From contig NZ_SPEY01000012.1 in NCBI RefSeq assembly GCF_009360615.1, positions 1-61,249 of the forward strand: a DNA stretch of 61,249 nt, written 5' to 3'. The stretch comes from Comamonas sp. Lineage in GTDB: Bacteria; Pseudomonadota; Gammaproteobacteria; Burkholderiales; Burkholderiaceae_C. The translations under genes were made by a program, and so were the position numbers. Positions within the stretch are counted from its first letter, which is position 1. Every line of letters begins with the position of its first letter. A model generated the notes under the pieces. The model was not told where the DNA came from, searched no databases, and worked only from the letters and a program-made list of their open reading frames with translations. Positions 36,969 through 45,820 of this stretch are shown in pieces.

Positions 36969-38096
36969 TCAGAGCAGGCCCATGGCCTGTCTGGCCATCC
37001 AGGCCTTGAGCGGGCCGCTTCGCTCGAAACCCTTCATGCCCCAATTGCGAAGCATCTGCACGGGTACTTCCGGGCGGGCAAAAAGCTGCTGCAGACCGTC
37101 CATGGCCAGGCCCATGGGGGCCAGAGCCGCCTTGCGCTCGCGTTCGTAGCGGCGCAGCAGCTTCAGATCGGCGGGGCTGCGCCAATAGTCGCGCTCCTGC
37201 AGGATGCGCGCCAGGGCCTGCACATCGCCCAGGCCCAGGTTCAAACCCTGGCCGGCCAGCGGATGGACGTTGTGGGCGGCGTCGCCTGCCAGGACCCAGC
37301 TTTGCGGGCTGTTCCTGTCCAGCGGTCCGCACCAGCGGTCTGCCACCGCCTGCTGCAGCGGCCAGCTGGCGCGTTCGGCCACCAGTTCCAGCTGGCCCAG
37401 CGCATCCTGGCTGATGGACTGCAGGCGGGTGGTGAAGCTTGCCTCTTCGCTTTGCAGCCAGTCGGGCAGCAGAGAGTGTTCCAGCGACCAGACCACGGCC
37501 ACTTCGTGACCTTCGGCGCCGCCCAGGGGCAGGAAGGCCAGAATCCCTTCGGGCGTGAACCACTGGCGTGCAATGCCGCCATGCGGCAGCTCGCAGCGCA
37601 GGCGCGTGGCAATCGCGTGCTGGGAATAGGGCGTGACGGAGAACTCCACGCCGAATTCGTTGCGCGAGCTGCTGTGGCGACCTTCGCAGACGGCGGTGAG
37701 CGCGGCCTCCACGGGCTGCTCGACGATTTCCACCTGGGGCTGATAGCGCACGGCCTCGGCCAGGCGCTGCTCCAGCGCAGGGACGTCGACAATCCAGGCC
37801 AGGGCCTGCACGTCCTGAGACGCTGCATGAAACTCCACCTGGCCGTCGAGATCGCCAAACACCTGCATGCCGACCACCGGCGTCGCATCCTTCTCGTCAG
37901 GCCAGCAGCGAAGCGACTGCAGCACGGCCCTGGAGCTGGCATTGAGCGCATAGGCTCGCACATCCCTGTGCTGCTGGGATCGCGGCTGTGGCGGAACCAC
38001 CAGGGCGACGCGCAGACGATCACGCGCCAGCAAAAGAGCCAAGGTCCGGCCCGCGATGCCGGCTCCACGAATACATACATCAAAGGTTTGCGCCAT
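36969..38096 (-). CDS. UbiH/UbiF/UbiI-family FAD monooxygenase
   Basis: About 375 aa. FAD-binding motifs are IRGAGIAGRTLALLLAR at the start, the DG-like stretch replaced here by a weak RDVRAYALN, and GDAAHNVHPLAGQGLNLGLGD near 290. These hydroxylate the ubiquinone ring at C-4, C-5 or C-6; which position cannot be told by eye. Start taken at ATG 38096 (MAQTFDV); an ATG three codons upstream is possible. It is 127 bp after dsbC's start on the same strand, in its own unit. Confidence 0.85.
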   Translation of the reverse strand: MAQTFDVCIRGAGIAGRTLALLLARDRLRVALVVPPQPRSQQHRDVRAYALNASSRAVLQSLRCWPDEKDATPVVGMQVFGDLDGQVEFHAASQDVQALAWIVDVPALEQRLAEAVRYQPQVEIVEQPVEAALTAVCEGRHSSSRNEFGVEFSVTPYSQHAIATRLRCELPHGGIARQWFTPEGILAFLPLGGAEGHEVAVVWSLEHSLLPDWLQSEEASFTTRLQSISQDALGQLELVAERASWPLQQAVADRWCGPLDRNSPQSWVLAGDAAHNVHPLAGQGLNLGLGDVQALARILQERDYWRSPADLKLLRRYERERKAALAPMGLAMDGLQQLFARPEVPVQMLRNWGMKGFERSGPLKAWMARQAMGLL

Positions 38097-38259
38097 GTCC
38101 CGCATTGTAGGAGGCGCGGACAGGGCCTGCGCTCATAGAGGAAACCTCAGGCCCGTGGGCCGCTGCGTGCAGGAAACTATGTTGTTGATAGCGGTCTGCG
38201 ATTGTCAGTCAAGGGTTTGAAGGCAAAATGACGAAGAATCCGAAATCGAAGGAGATGTG

Positions 38260-39147
38260 ATGACCGACACCCGCTATGACGTGCTGGGCAGGATTTCCGA
38301 GCTGTGGATTTACCCCGTCAAGTCCTGTGCCGGCATTGCCCTGAGCCAGGCCAGGCTCTCTCGCCATGGCCTGCAGTGGGACAGGCACTGGATGGTGGTG
38401 GATGCGGATGGGGTTTTCTTGACCCAGCGCAGTCATCCGCGCATGGCATGGATCCGGCCCGAGATCACGGATGCGTATTTGCTGCTGCATTTTCCGGGCA
38501 TGGACAGCCTGCAGATTCCCCTGGGGCAGCGGGGCGGCCCATGCCGCGTGCGGGTCTGGAAGGATTCGGTCGATGCCTGGGATCTGGGGGAGTGGGCGCA
38601 GCCCGCGCGCCACTGGCTGAGCCAGGCACTGGCCGAGGATTGCCGCCTGGTGCGCTTCGATGCCTCCCGGCCGCGCCGGGCCAGCGAGCGCTGGGTGGGC
38701 GACGGCGATGCCCCGGTGCACTTTGCCGACGGCTACCCCCTGTTGCTGCTCAGCCAGTCGGCGGTGGACGAACTCAATCAGCGACTGCTGCAGGCCGGTG
38801 AGGCAGCCGTCGACGCGCGGCGCTTTCGGGCCAACATCGTGATAGCCGATATGGAGGCCCACGATGAGGATCGTGTGGAGCAGCTGGATCTGCTGGATCT
38901 GCCCGGCCTCAGCCTGAAACCCTGCAAGCCCTGCACGCGCTGCCCGATTCCCGATGTGGATCCCGATACCGCCCTGCCAGGCACTTCGGTGGGAGAGTCA
39001 ATTTCCAGATATCGCCAGGACCCGCGTGTGGATGGTGCCATTACTTTTGGCATGAATGCGATGGTGCTGGGCCTGTGCGATGCTGTCGATGCAGGGGCGG
39101 AGCTGGCCGTGGGTCAGCAACTGGCAGGCAATCTGCGCTTTGATTGA
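38260..39147 (+). CDS. MOSC domain protein with N-terminal MOSC beta-barrel
   Basis: 295 aa. The N-terminal domain begins ISELWIYPVKSCAGIAL (about 10-130), followed by the C-terminal MOSC domain with the conserved cysteine pair region LKPCKPCTRCPIPDVDPDT. MOSC proteins carry sulfur or bind molybdenum cofactor (YcbX/mARC relatives reduce N-hydroxylated bases). The ATG at 38260 is preferred to a GTG at 38257 because GGAG lies 5 bases upstream. Confidence 0.88.
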   Translation: MTDTRYDVLGRISELWIYPVKSCAGIALSQARLSRHGLQWDRHWMVVDADGVFLTQRSHPRMAWIRPEITDAYLLLHFPGMDSLQIPLGQRGGPCRVRVWKDSVDAWDLGEWAQPARHWLSQALAEDCRLVRFDASRPRRASERWVGDGDAPVHFADGYPLLLLSQSAVDELNQRLLQAGEAAVDARRFRANIVIADMEAHDEDRVEQLDLLDLPGLSLKPCKPCTRCPIPDVDPDTALPGTSVGESISRYRQDPRVDGAITFGMNAMVLGLCDAVDAGAELAVGQQLAGNLRFD

Positions 39148-39265
39148 GGGCGGACGCCAGGCATGGGTCTTTGTCTTTCAAGGACTTGGGGCATCCCTGT
39201 AATCGGAATGCCGCCGAAGCAGTGTCCAATAAGGCCATCGGCAGCAGCAACGACGGGAGGGCAGC

Positions 39266-39472
39266 ATGGCTGAGTTCAAATCTGGCGATTTCGTGGTTCT
39301 CACCGGCAGCAGCGCCTTTGCCGGAAAGATCGCCCGTCTGACCTTTCGTGCGCCTGGCGGCGACTTCCGCCTGCCGGACGGCCATGGCCATATCGGCTGC
39401 GAGGCCGGAGACTGGGTGCTGGAGTTTGCCCAGAAGGTGCCGGCCCTGATGCGCGGTTGCCAGACGCCCTGA
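39266..39472 (+). CDS. Small hypothetical protein
   Basis: 68 aa with GGGAGG 6 bases before the ATG. The sequence has FKSGDFVVLTGSSAFAGKIARL and PDGHGHIGCEAGDWVLEF, which vaguely recalls a small beta-barrel (KOW/PGDYG-like), but I do not recognise it. A second tiny frame begins directly after its stop. Confidence 0.55.
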   Translation: MAEFKSGDFVVLTGSSAFAGKIARLTFRAPGGDFRLPDGHGHIGCEAGDWVLEFAQKVPALMRGCQTP

Positions 39473-39589
39473 ATGACCAAGTACCTGTGCCGCTCGCAGT
39501 CCCAGTTCCGGCGGCTGGAACAGACCGCAGGCCTGGAGCAGCTGTTTGGCCCCATGCGGGCGGATTTGCCAGCGGTGAGCGCCAGCTGA
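39473..39589 (+). CDS. Very small hypothetical ORF following the 68-aa gene
   Basis: 38 aa (MTKYLCRSQSQFRRLEQTAG...). The ATG starts immediately after the stop of the previous gene (TGA at 39470-39472, ATG at 39473-39475), and a rho-independent terminator follows 20 bp later, so it is placed like the second gene of a bicistronic unit. Arg/Gln-rich; no domain recognised. It may be a coupled peptide or simply fortuitous. Confidence 0.35.
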   Translation: MTKYLCRSQSQFRRLEQTAGLEQLFGPMRADLPAVSAS

Positions 39590-39608
39590 TTCGCCCATTT
39601 CTCCCTCA

Positions 39609-39633
39609 GGCCCGCCTTGCGGCGGGCTTTTTG
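39609..39633 (+). terminator. Rho-independent terminator
   Basis: CCCGCC-TTGC-GGCGGG stem followed by CTTTTTG; ends the two small ORFs. Confidence 0.9.
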
Positions 39634-39853
39634 CGGGCTGGCAGCAAGGGCGGCGCAATCTACCGCACAAGAGCAGAGATTGCCGGGTCATTACAATCAT
39701 GGGCTTTGCGTGGCCAAACCGGGACGAAACTGTGGATGAACAGAGTGCCCCGGGGGCGCGCTTCAGAAGAACCAGATTCGCGCCGATGCGGGTCGGGCAC
39801 TTCCGCCACATGGGTGTGGTGCTCGATAGTGCATTGATACATAAGGAATTTCC

Positions 39854-40948
39854 ATGAGCCTCAAATGCGGCATCGTGGGCCTGCCCAACGTGGGCAAGTC
39901 CACTCTTTTCAACGCCCTGACCAAGGCCGGCATCGCCGCCGAAAACTATCCCTTCTGCACGATCGAGCCCAATACCGGCGTCGTCGAGGTGCCAGATCCG
40001 CGTCTGGATCAGCTCTCCGAGATCGTCAAGCCCGAACGCATCGTTCCTGCCATTGTGGAGTTTGTGGACATCGCCGGCCTGGTGGCAGGCGCCTCCAAGG
40101 GCGAAGGTCTGGGCAACCAGTTCCTGGCCCACATCCGCGAGACCGACGCGATCGTCAACGTGGTGCGCTGCTTCGAAGACCCCAACGTGATCCACGTGGC
40201 CGGCAAGGTGGACCCGATTGCCGACATCGAAGTCATTCAGACCGAGTTGTGCCTGGCCGACCTGGCCACCGTGGAAAAGGCACTGAACCGCTACAGCAAG
40301 GCAGCCAAGTCCGGCAACGACAAGGAAGCCGCCAAGCTGGTGGCATTGCTGACGCCCATTCAGGCTGCGCTGAATGAGGGCAAGCCCGCTCGCGTGGTGG
40401 AGGTCTCCAAGGAGGATGCGCCCCTGCTCAAGCCTTTCTGCCTGATCACGGCCAAGCCTGCCATGTTCGTGGGCAATGTGTCCGAAGACGGCTTCGAGAA
40501 CAATCCTCTGCTGGATCGACTCAAGGAATACGCCCAGGCCCAGGGCGCACCCGTGGTGGCCATCTGCGCAAAGATCGAGGCAGAAATGGCCGAGATGGAA
40601 GATGAAGACCGCGATATGTTCCTGCAGGAGCTGGGTCTGGAAGAGCCGGGTCTGAACCGCCTGATCCGTGCCGGCTTCAAGCTGCTGGGCCTGCAGACTT
40701 ATTTCACCGCCGGTGAAAAGGAAGTGCGTGCCTGGACCGTGCGCGTGGGCGCAACGGCTCCCCAGGCTGCGGGCGTGATCCATGGCGACTTCGAGCGAGG
40801 CTTCATCCGTGCCCAGACCATTGCCTTTGAAGACTACATCGCTTACAAGGGCGAGCAGGGTGCCAAGGATGCCGGCAAGATGCGCGCAGAAGGCAAGGAA
40901 TACATCGTCAAGGACGGCGATGTGATGAACTTCCTGTTCAACGTCTGA
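39854..40948 (+). CDS. ychF: Redox-regulated ribosome-binding ATPase YchF
   Basis: 364 aa. OBG-family P-loop ATPase, G1 GLPNVGKST at 9-17, G3 [14 protein letters not shown], no NKxD (ATP rather than GTP use), and a C-terminal TGS domain ([16 protein letters not shown]). Ribosome-associated; modulates stress adaptation. AAGGAA is 6 bases before the ATG. It has its own terminator. Confidence 0.96.
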   Translation: MSLKCGIVGLPNVGKSTLFNALTKAGIAAENYPFCTIEPNTGVVEVPDPRLDQLSEIVKPERIVPAIVEFVDIAGLVAGASKGEGLGNQFLAHIRETDAIVNVVRCFEDPNVIHVAGKVDPIADIEVIQTELCLADLATVEKALNRYSKAAKSGNDKEAAKLVALLTPIQAALNEGKPARVVEVSKEDAPLLKPFCLITAKPAMFVGNVSEDGFENNPLLDRLKEYAQAQGAPVVAICAKIEAEMAEMEDEDRDMFLQELGLEEPGLNRLIRAGFKLLGLQTYFTAGEKEVRAWTVRVGATAPQAAGVIHGDFERGFIRAQTIAFEDYIAYKGEQGAKDAGKMRAEGKEYIVKDGDVMNFLFNV

Positions 40949-40971
40949 CGCCTGCTGCGTATTGCAGCGCC

Positions 40972-41004
40972 AAAAAGCTCCGCCAGTCATGGCGGGGCTT
41001 TTTT
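40972..41004 (+). terminator. Terminator of ychF
   Basis: GCTCCGCC and GGCGGGGC (8 bp with one wobble) around AGTCAT, followed by TTTTTTG. Confidence 0.9.
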
Positions 41005-41054
41005 GTTGCCTGTTTCGGCATCGGCTGGCGGCGGCAGGCGCCGGGCCGGACTGA

Positions 41055-41978
41055 TCAGGCAGACTGGAGCTGTGCGCCCAGCACCTGTTCCACGGCTTGC
41101 CGCACGGCCGCCCGGATGTCGTTGCGGCGGTAGTTCAGGTGCTTTTGCGCCTCGGCACTGGGTTGATAGTTGACCGGGGTGCCGCGCCCGGCGTAGATCA
41201 CTGCGTCGGGCATCAGCGGGTGGCTCTCGTCTTTTTCGGGTACTTGGGTGTCGCTGCCCACGGCCTCGAAGAACAGCTTGAAGAAGTCGGAAAAGCGCAG
41301 GTTTTCATCGCCCAGCAAATAGGCCTTGCCCGATTCGCCATTTTCCAGCGCACCGGCTATGGCCTCGGACAGCGAGCGTACCGACATGAAGTTGGTGCCG
41401 CCCGTGGGGCCGAAGACCGGAATGTCGCCGAGACGGCCTTGGGCATAGGCGGTATAGGCTTCGAAGATGGGGCTGGGCAGACCAGGGACCGCGCCGACCA
41501 TGAAGGGTGCGTTCAGGCTACAGACCTCGAAGCCCGGGGTGGCCAGTGCGCGGACTCCCACGCAGGCCAGATGACGCGAGCGCACATAGGGGTCGCGCTC
41601 GGTCAGCCGGATATCCAGTTGGGGGTAGAAGCTCCCGATCAGCACGGCCTTGCGCACGCCGGCATCGCGTGCCAGGGCGAAGAAGCGGGGCAGGGCCTCG
41701 CCGTTGGCGTGCAGCCAGTGGGCTGCCGCGTCCGAGTCGGGCGGAACATGGCGGATGTCATTGCCGGCAGCAAACACCATGGCGTCGAAGCCTTGCAGCT
41801 CCTCGGGTCGGGTGCGGCCGGACACGTAATCGATGGTTTTGAAGGGCAGCTGCGCCATGGGCGTGCCGGCTGGCGCCGGCTTGCGTGCGGCGATGCTGAC
41901 CTGGTGGCCCAGGGACTGAAGGTGAAGGGCGGCATGACCGCCCAGAAGGCCTGTGCCTCCGACAACAAGAATTTTCAT
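41055..41978 (-). CDS. NAD(P)-dependent epimerase/dehydratase, NmrA-like
   Basis: 307 aa. Rossmann start KILVVGGTGLLGGHAALHL with an atypical SDR body; the YxxxK pair is not in the usual place, so the protein may be a binding or isomerase type. Overlaps the SDR gene by ATGA (41975-41978) and is translated with it. Substrate unknown. Confidence 0.8.
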   Translation of the reverse strand: MKILVVGGTGLLGGHAALHLQSLGHQVSIAARKPAPAGTPMAQLPFKTIDYVSGRTRPEELQGFDAMVFAAGNDIRHVPPDSDAAAHWLHANGEALPRFFALARDAGVRKAVLIGSFYPQLDIRLTERDPYVRSRHLACVGVRALATPGFEVCSLNAPFMVGAVPGLPSPIFEAYTAYAQGRLGDIPVFGPTGGTNFMSVRSLSEAIAGALENGESGKAYLLGDENLRFSDFFKLFFEAVGSDTQVPEKDESHPLMPDAVIYAGRGTPVNYQPSAEAQKHLNYRRNDIRAAVRQAVEQVLGAQLQSA

Positions 41979-42883
41979 GCGGACTCTGTGGTGGTTTGAA
42001 GGTTTGCGCTGCGGTCGAAGATCGCCGAGGGAATGGCGTTGTCGGCGTTGGCATCCACAAAGCCGGTGCCTGTGATGACCGGAATGACGGTCCAGACGCC
42101 GCCGGGAGCCTGCGTCCAGCCTCCTGCCGCCAGAGCCCCTCCGTCCACGCTGAGCGTGATGCCGGTGACCCAGGAGGCCAGGGGGCTGGCCAGGTAGAGG
42201 GCTGCGCCTGCACAGTCGCTGGGCTGGCCGAAGCGGCCCAGTGGAATCCAGCGCGGAATATGGTGCTTGTTGCCGTCGGGGATGGCCAGACTGACAGGCA
42301 CCTGAGGGGTTTCCGTGGTCTCGGGAGCAATCACGTTGACGCGGATGCCTTCGGGGCCCAGTTCCAGCGCCAGGCTGCGCGAGAAGCCGCCGATGGCGGC
42401 TTTGAACGCCGAGTAGGCGGCGCAGGTCGGCGCGCCGCGCAAGGCCTCGATGGAAGAGATGCTGATGATGCTCGAGCCCGGAGCGTTCCTGCGCAGCAGC
42501 GGAATCATGGCCCGGGTGACACTGAAGACATGGCGCATGTTCAGCGCATACACCTGGTCGATCTCCGCATCGCTGAACTCCTCGAAGCGCTTGGCGATGA
42601 CAAAGTCCCCCACGTTGTTGACCAGCACATCCAGGCTCCCATAGCGTTGATCTATGGTCTGCGCCAGGGCCCGCACATCGGCCTCACGGGTCATGTCGGC
42701 CTGCACCACCAGCGCATCGATCCCCGCGTGCTTCAGCGATTCGCGTGCATCGGCAACCAGCCCGGGCCTGATTTCGGCAATCACGATGCGCGCTCCGGCC
42801 TGGCCGAAGGCCTCGGCAACCGCGCGCCCTATGCCGGCGCCGCCGCCCGTCACGAGAACGGTTCTTCCTTTGAAGTCAATCAT
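41975..42883 (-). CDS. Short-chain dehydrogenase/reductase
   Basis: 302 aa, classical SDR: TGGGAGIGRAVAEAFG nucleotide motif, NNVGDF, Ser in SSIEALRG, and Tyr-x3-Lys in AAYSAFKAA. The last 50 residues extend beyond a typical SDR (GGWTQAPGGVWTVIPVITGTG...) and include no known domain. AAAGGA is upstream. The first gene of the two-gene unit; a small-molecule hydroxyl or keto substrate is expected. Confidence 0.85.
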   Translation of the reverse strand: MIDFKGRTVLVTGGGAGIGRAVAEAFGQAGARIVIAEIRPGLVADARESLKHAGIDALVVQADMTREADVRALAQTIDQRYGSLDVLVNNVGDFVIAKRFEEFSDAEIDQVYALNMRHVFSVTRAMIPLLRRNAPGSSIISISSIEALRGAPTCAAYSAFKAAIGGFSRSLALELGPEGIRVNVIAPETTETPQVPVSLAIPDGNKHHIPRWIPLGRFGQPSDCAGAALYLASPLASWVTGITLSVDGGALAAGGWTQAPGGVWTVIPVITGTGFVDANADNAIPSAIFDRSANLQTTTESA

Positions 42884-43289
42884 CTAGCATCCTTTCCATT
42901 CACCGGTGCTTGTTGAAAGATGGAAATGGCCGGAGCGGGAGCCGCCGTGGCCGAATCTCCCGGTCCTGCCGGTCAGCGGCTCCGGCAAGGCAGGCCGGGA
43001 CATCTGTCAGCGTCGCCGGAGCTGTCCTCAGTATTCGTGCCAGCCAGCGATGGGATATACCCAGTTCGGACTATCGACGTCCGGGCACAAGGCTGATACG
43101 CGCGGGAAGAGAGGGCAGGCCTGGCGGCTAGGGGAAAAGCCCTAGGGTTTCAGGCCGGTGCATGGAGCGCAGACAGCCGCAGTCCGCTTGGTGCGTGCGG
43201 GCAGGCCGCGCAGTCTTGGTATACGCAAGTGACGCAAAGTAACGAATAATGAGCCCTCACGACTGCACTGTGCGCTCGAGGTCTCCAAC
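42884..43289. other. Divergent intergenic region upstream of the SDR and GGDEF genes
   Basis: 406 bp. It includes a small inverted repeat CTAGGG-GAAAAG-CCCTAG around 43129-43149. A TTGGTA-N18-TAACGA pair about 50 bp before the GGDEF gene is a weak promoter candidate. No gene or recognisable RNA was seen. Confidence 0.5.
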
Positions 43290-44678
43290 ATGATTCGTGC
43301 CAATGCCACTGCAAAGCGAACGATCACCGGCCAGTTGCTGGAGATTGCCATGGGACAGTCCTTCTGTGCGGTGATGATTACCGATGCCGGGCTGGGCGGA
43401 GAAGGGCCGGTGATCGAGTACTGCAATGCGGCCCTGTGCGAGATGACCGGCTACGCCGAAGCAGAGCTGCTGGGCCGCTCGCCGCGCATGCTGCAGGGTC
43501 CGCTCACGGACCCGCTGGTGTTGCAGCGCCTGCATGACTGCCTGGAGCAGGGGCTGCCATTTCAGGGCAGCGTGGTGAACTACCGCAAGGATGGCGGCAG
43601 CTACCACGTGGAGTGGAATATCTCTCCGGTGCGTGACGAGCGGGGCGTGATCCGGCACTTTGTGGCCGTGCAGCGCGATATCTCGGAGCGCGTGCAGGCA
43701 GAGCAGGAGCGCGCACTGCTGGCCAGGGCCTTGAATGCGGCCAATGACGGCATTCTGATCACGGACCGCCATTCCACCATTGTCTTCGTCAACCAGGCCT
43801 TTGAAGCCTTGACGGGCTATAGCGCGGCCGAGCTGCTGGGCCGTCCTACCGAGATGCTGCGCTCGGGTCTGCACGAGCCCGAGTTCTACGCCCAGTTGCA
43901 GGAGGCATTGAGTCTGGGGCACAACTTTCGCGCCACCTTCATCAACCGCCACAAGAGTGGCGACGTGTATTACGCAGAGCAGAGCATTGCGGCACTGCGC
44001 GACGAGTCGGGCCAGGTCAGCCACTATGTGGGGGCATCCAAGGACATCAGCCGCATGATCAAGCGAGAGATGGAGCTGCGCGAGCGCGCCAACCGGGACA
44101 AGCTGACGGGGCTGCTCAATCGCCATGCAGGCGAGGCCGAGCTCAAGCGCAGCCAGTTGCAGGCGCAGAACCAGCTGCGCCCCTATGGCGTGATCCTGGG
44201 TGACATCGACCTCTTCAAGCAGGTCAACGACGGCTTTGGCCATGTCGCCGGTGACCGCGTGCTCAAGATGGTGGCACAGGTGCTCTCCGGCAAGGTCCGG
44301 CGCTTTGACCATGCCGTGCGCTGGGGCGGTGAGGAGTTCCTGATCATCCTCCCGGACGCCAGCCTCGGCGTGGCCGTGAGCCTGGCCGAACGCATTCGGG
44401 CGGCGGTTGAAGCATGCTCGGACCCCGAAGTCGGGCGTTTCACCCTCTCGCTGGGGGTCGGGCTCTGGGAGGCCGGTGAAACGGAGGATGATCTGCTCAG
44501 GCGCGCGGACGCGGCGCTCTACCGTGCCAAGCACCGCGGGCGCAATCAGGTGGCGGTGGCCACGGGGACGATGAACATGCCGTTGGTGCAGGCGCACGAG
44601 GTTCTGGCGCAGTGCGATGCTCTGGCCTTTTCAGTACAGAGTCCGGATAAGCCCTGGAGCGGGTCCGCCTCACCGTAG
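43290..44678 (+). CDS. Diguanylate cyclase with two PAS domains
   Basis: 462 aa, no transmembrane segment. Two PAS domains (about 15-135 and 140-255) precede a GGDEF domain (about 265-430). The active-site motif is GGEEF near 346-350, and an RxxD inhibitory site (RRFD) stands five residues before it, so product inhibition is expected. PAS1 resembles LOV domains (GRSPRMLQG) but has no photo-active Cys, so it is not a LOV photoreceptor. It makes cyclic di-GMP in response to an unknown PAS signal. Confidence 0.9.
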   Translation: MIRANATAKRTITGQLLEIAMGQSFCAVMITDAGLGGEGPVIEYCNAALCEMTGYAEAELLGRSPRMLQGPLTDPLVLQRLHDCLEQGLPFQGSVVNYRKDGGSYHVEWNISPVRDERGVIRHFVAVQRDISERVQAEQERALLARALNAANDGILITDRHSTIVFVNQAFEALTGYSAAELLGRPTEMLRSGLHEPEFYAQLQEALSLGHNFRATFINRHKSGDVYYAEQSIAALRDESGQVSHYVGASKDISRMIKREMELRERANRDKLTGLLNRHAGEAELKRSQLQAQNQLRPYGVILGDIDLFKQVNDGFGHVAGDRVLKMVAQVLSGKVRRFDHAVRWGGEEFLIILPDASLGVAVSLAERIRAAVEACSDPEVGRFTLSLGVGLWEAGETEDDLLRRADAALYRAKHRGRNQVAVATGTMNMPLVQAHEVLAQCDALAFSVQSPDKPWSGSASP

Positions 44679-44681
44679 AAT

Positions 44682-45665
44682 TTGTCCTTTCTACCGTCCC
44701 TGTTGTCTCCAAAGCTTTTGAGTGGTTTGAACAATTCCGAACTGCATTCCGTGCAGGCTGATCTAGTGGCAGTGCTGGTTGCCGTCACGGGCGGCCAGCC
44801 CCGCATCCTGACCACCGGGTCCGGGCGGACGCTGCCTGCCGGGCCCTTTACCAGCAACCACCGCTCGCTGCAGGCCAGCCTGCGCGCCTGGGTGGAGAAG
44901 CAGACCCATCATCCGCTGGGCTTTGTGGAGCAGCTCTACACGTTTGCCGATCGAGAGCGCTCGCAGCAACTGGGCATGCATGTCATCTCCATCAGCTATC
45001 TGGCGCTGACGCAGGAGCTGGACGAGGCCGGTTCCGCGCAGCCGGGCTGGCAGGACTGGTACCGCTACTTCCCGTGGGAGGACTGGCGCGAGGGCATGCC
45101 CGGGGTGATCGCCGAGCGCATTGCGCCGGCGTTGCATGCCTGGAGCGAAAGCGCCTCGGACAGCGTGGCACGCGGTGCAAGATGGCAAAGAGCAGCCATG
45201 ACTTTTGGTCTCGATGAGCACGAGTGGAACGAAGAGCTGGTGCTGCAGCGCTACGAACTGCTGTTCGAGGCCGCCGTGGTGCCCGAAGCCTGGGGAGAGG
45301 GAGACGGCGGCAGTGCCGCACCACTGCTGCCCGGTGCGGCCATGAGCAACGATCACCGCCGCATTCTTGCCACCGGCATGGCCCGTTTGCGCGCCAAGAT
45401 CAAGTACCGGCCCGTGGTGTTCGAGCTGATGCCCGAGGAGTTCTCGCTGCTGCAGCTGCAGCAGACCGTGGAGGCGTTGGCCGGGCGCGGCCTGCACAAG
45501 CAGAACTTCCGCCGCCTGATCGAGCAGCAGGCGCTGGTGGAGGAAACCGGCCAGATGACGGCCGTGGGGGCGGGCCGCCCGGCCAAGCTGTTCCGCTTCC
45601 GGCGCAATGTGATGCTGGAACGTGCGATTGCGGGCAACAAGCTGCCGCTGGCCAGAAGTCACTAG
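44682..45665 (+). CDS. NrtR/NadQ-like regulator (Nudix-like sensor plus winged helix)
   Basis: 327 aa. The N-terminal 180 residues resemble a Nudix fold (LVAVLVAVTGGQPRILTT) but the Nudix box is degenerate, as expected for a sensor without hydrolase activity. The C-terminal wHTH is VVFELMPEEFSLLQLQQTVEAL ... GLHKQNFRRLIE, characteristic of NrtR/NadQ (COG4111) regulators of NAD synthesis. It lies directly upstream of nadC with two matching operators between. The start is uncertain: TTG 44682 is the earliest, with other TTG codons at 44718 and 44727. Confidence 0.82.
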   Translation: MSFLPSLLSPKLLSGLNNSELHSVQADLVAVLVAVTGGQPRILTTGSGRTLPAGPFTSNHRSLQASLRAWVEKQTHHPLGFVEQLYTFADRERSQQLGMHVISISYLALTQELDEAGSAQPGWQDWYRYFPWEDWREGMPGVIAERIAPALHAWSESASDSVARGARWQRAAMTFGLDEHEWNEELVLQRYELLFEAAVVPEAWGEGDGGSAAPLLPGAAMSNDHRRILATGMARLRAKIKYRPVVFELMPEEFSLLQLQQTVEALAGRGLHKQNFRRLIEQQALVEETGQMTAVGAGRPAKLFRFRRNVMLERAIAGNKLPLARSH

Positions 45666-45713
45666 CCACCCGTTTCAGGCTCCGTGTGGAGGAATTTTGC
45701 ACTGCGCAGCGGC

Positions 45714-45742
45714 TTGACTTAAATAATGCTCAGATTTAGCAT
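45714..45742 (+). promoter_or_regulatory. nadC promoter overlapping operator 1
   Basis: TTGACT (45714-45719) and TAGCAT (45737-45742) are 17 bases apart. The 17-bp operator ATGCTCA-gat-TTAGCAT (45726-45742) covers the spacer and the -10. Confidence 0.6.
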
Positions 45743-45803
45743 AAGTCCGTCTGCGCGAGGTCTGAAAGCGATCCCAAGGCCTGCGCTTTTTTTTGAACTA
45801 CAA

Positions 45804-45820
45804 ATACTCAAAATGAGCAT
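45804..45820 (+). promoter_or_regulatory. NadQ-type operator 2
   Basis: ATACTCA-aaa-TGAGCAT is a 7+3+7 inverted repeat with one mismatch, the same pattern as operator 1 (ATGCTCA-N3-TGAGCAT consensus from the two). It overlaps the nadC start codon at 45813. Centres are 78 bp apart. Confidence 0.65.

Noticed and set aside
43290..43680. LOV photoreceptor domain in the GGDEF protein
   Set aside because: The PAS core resembles LOV (GRSPRMLQG) but the flavin-binding Cys of NCRFLQ is absent.
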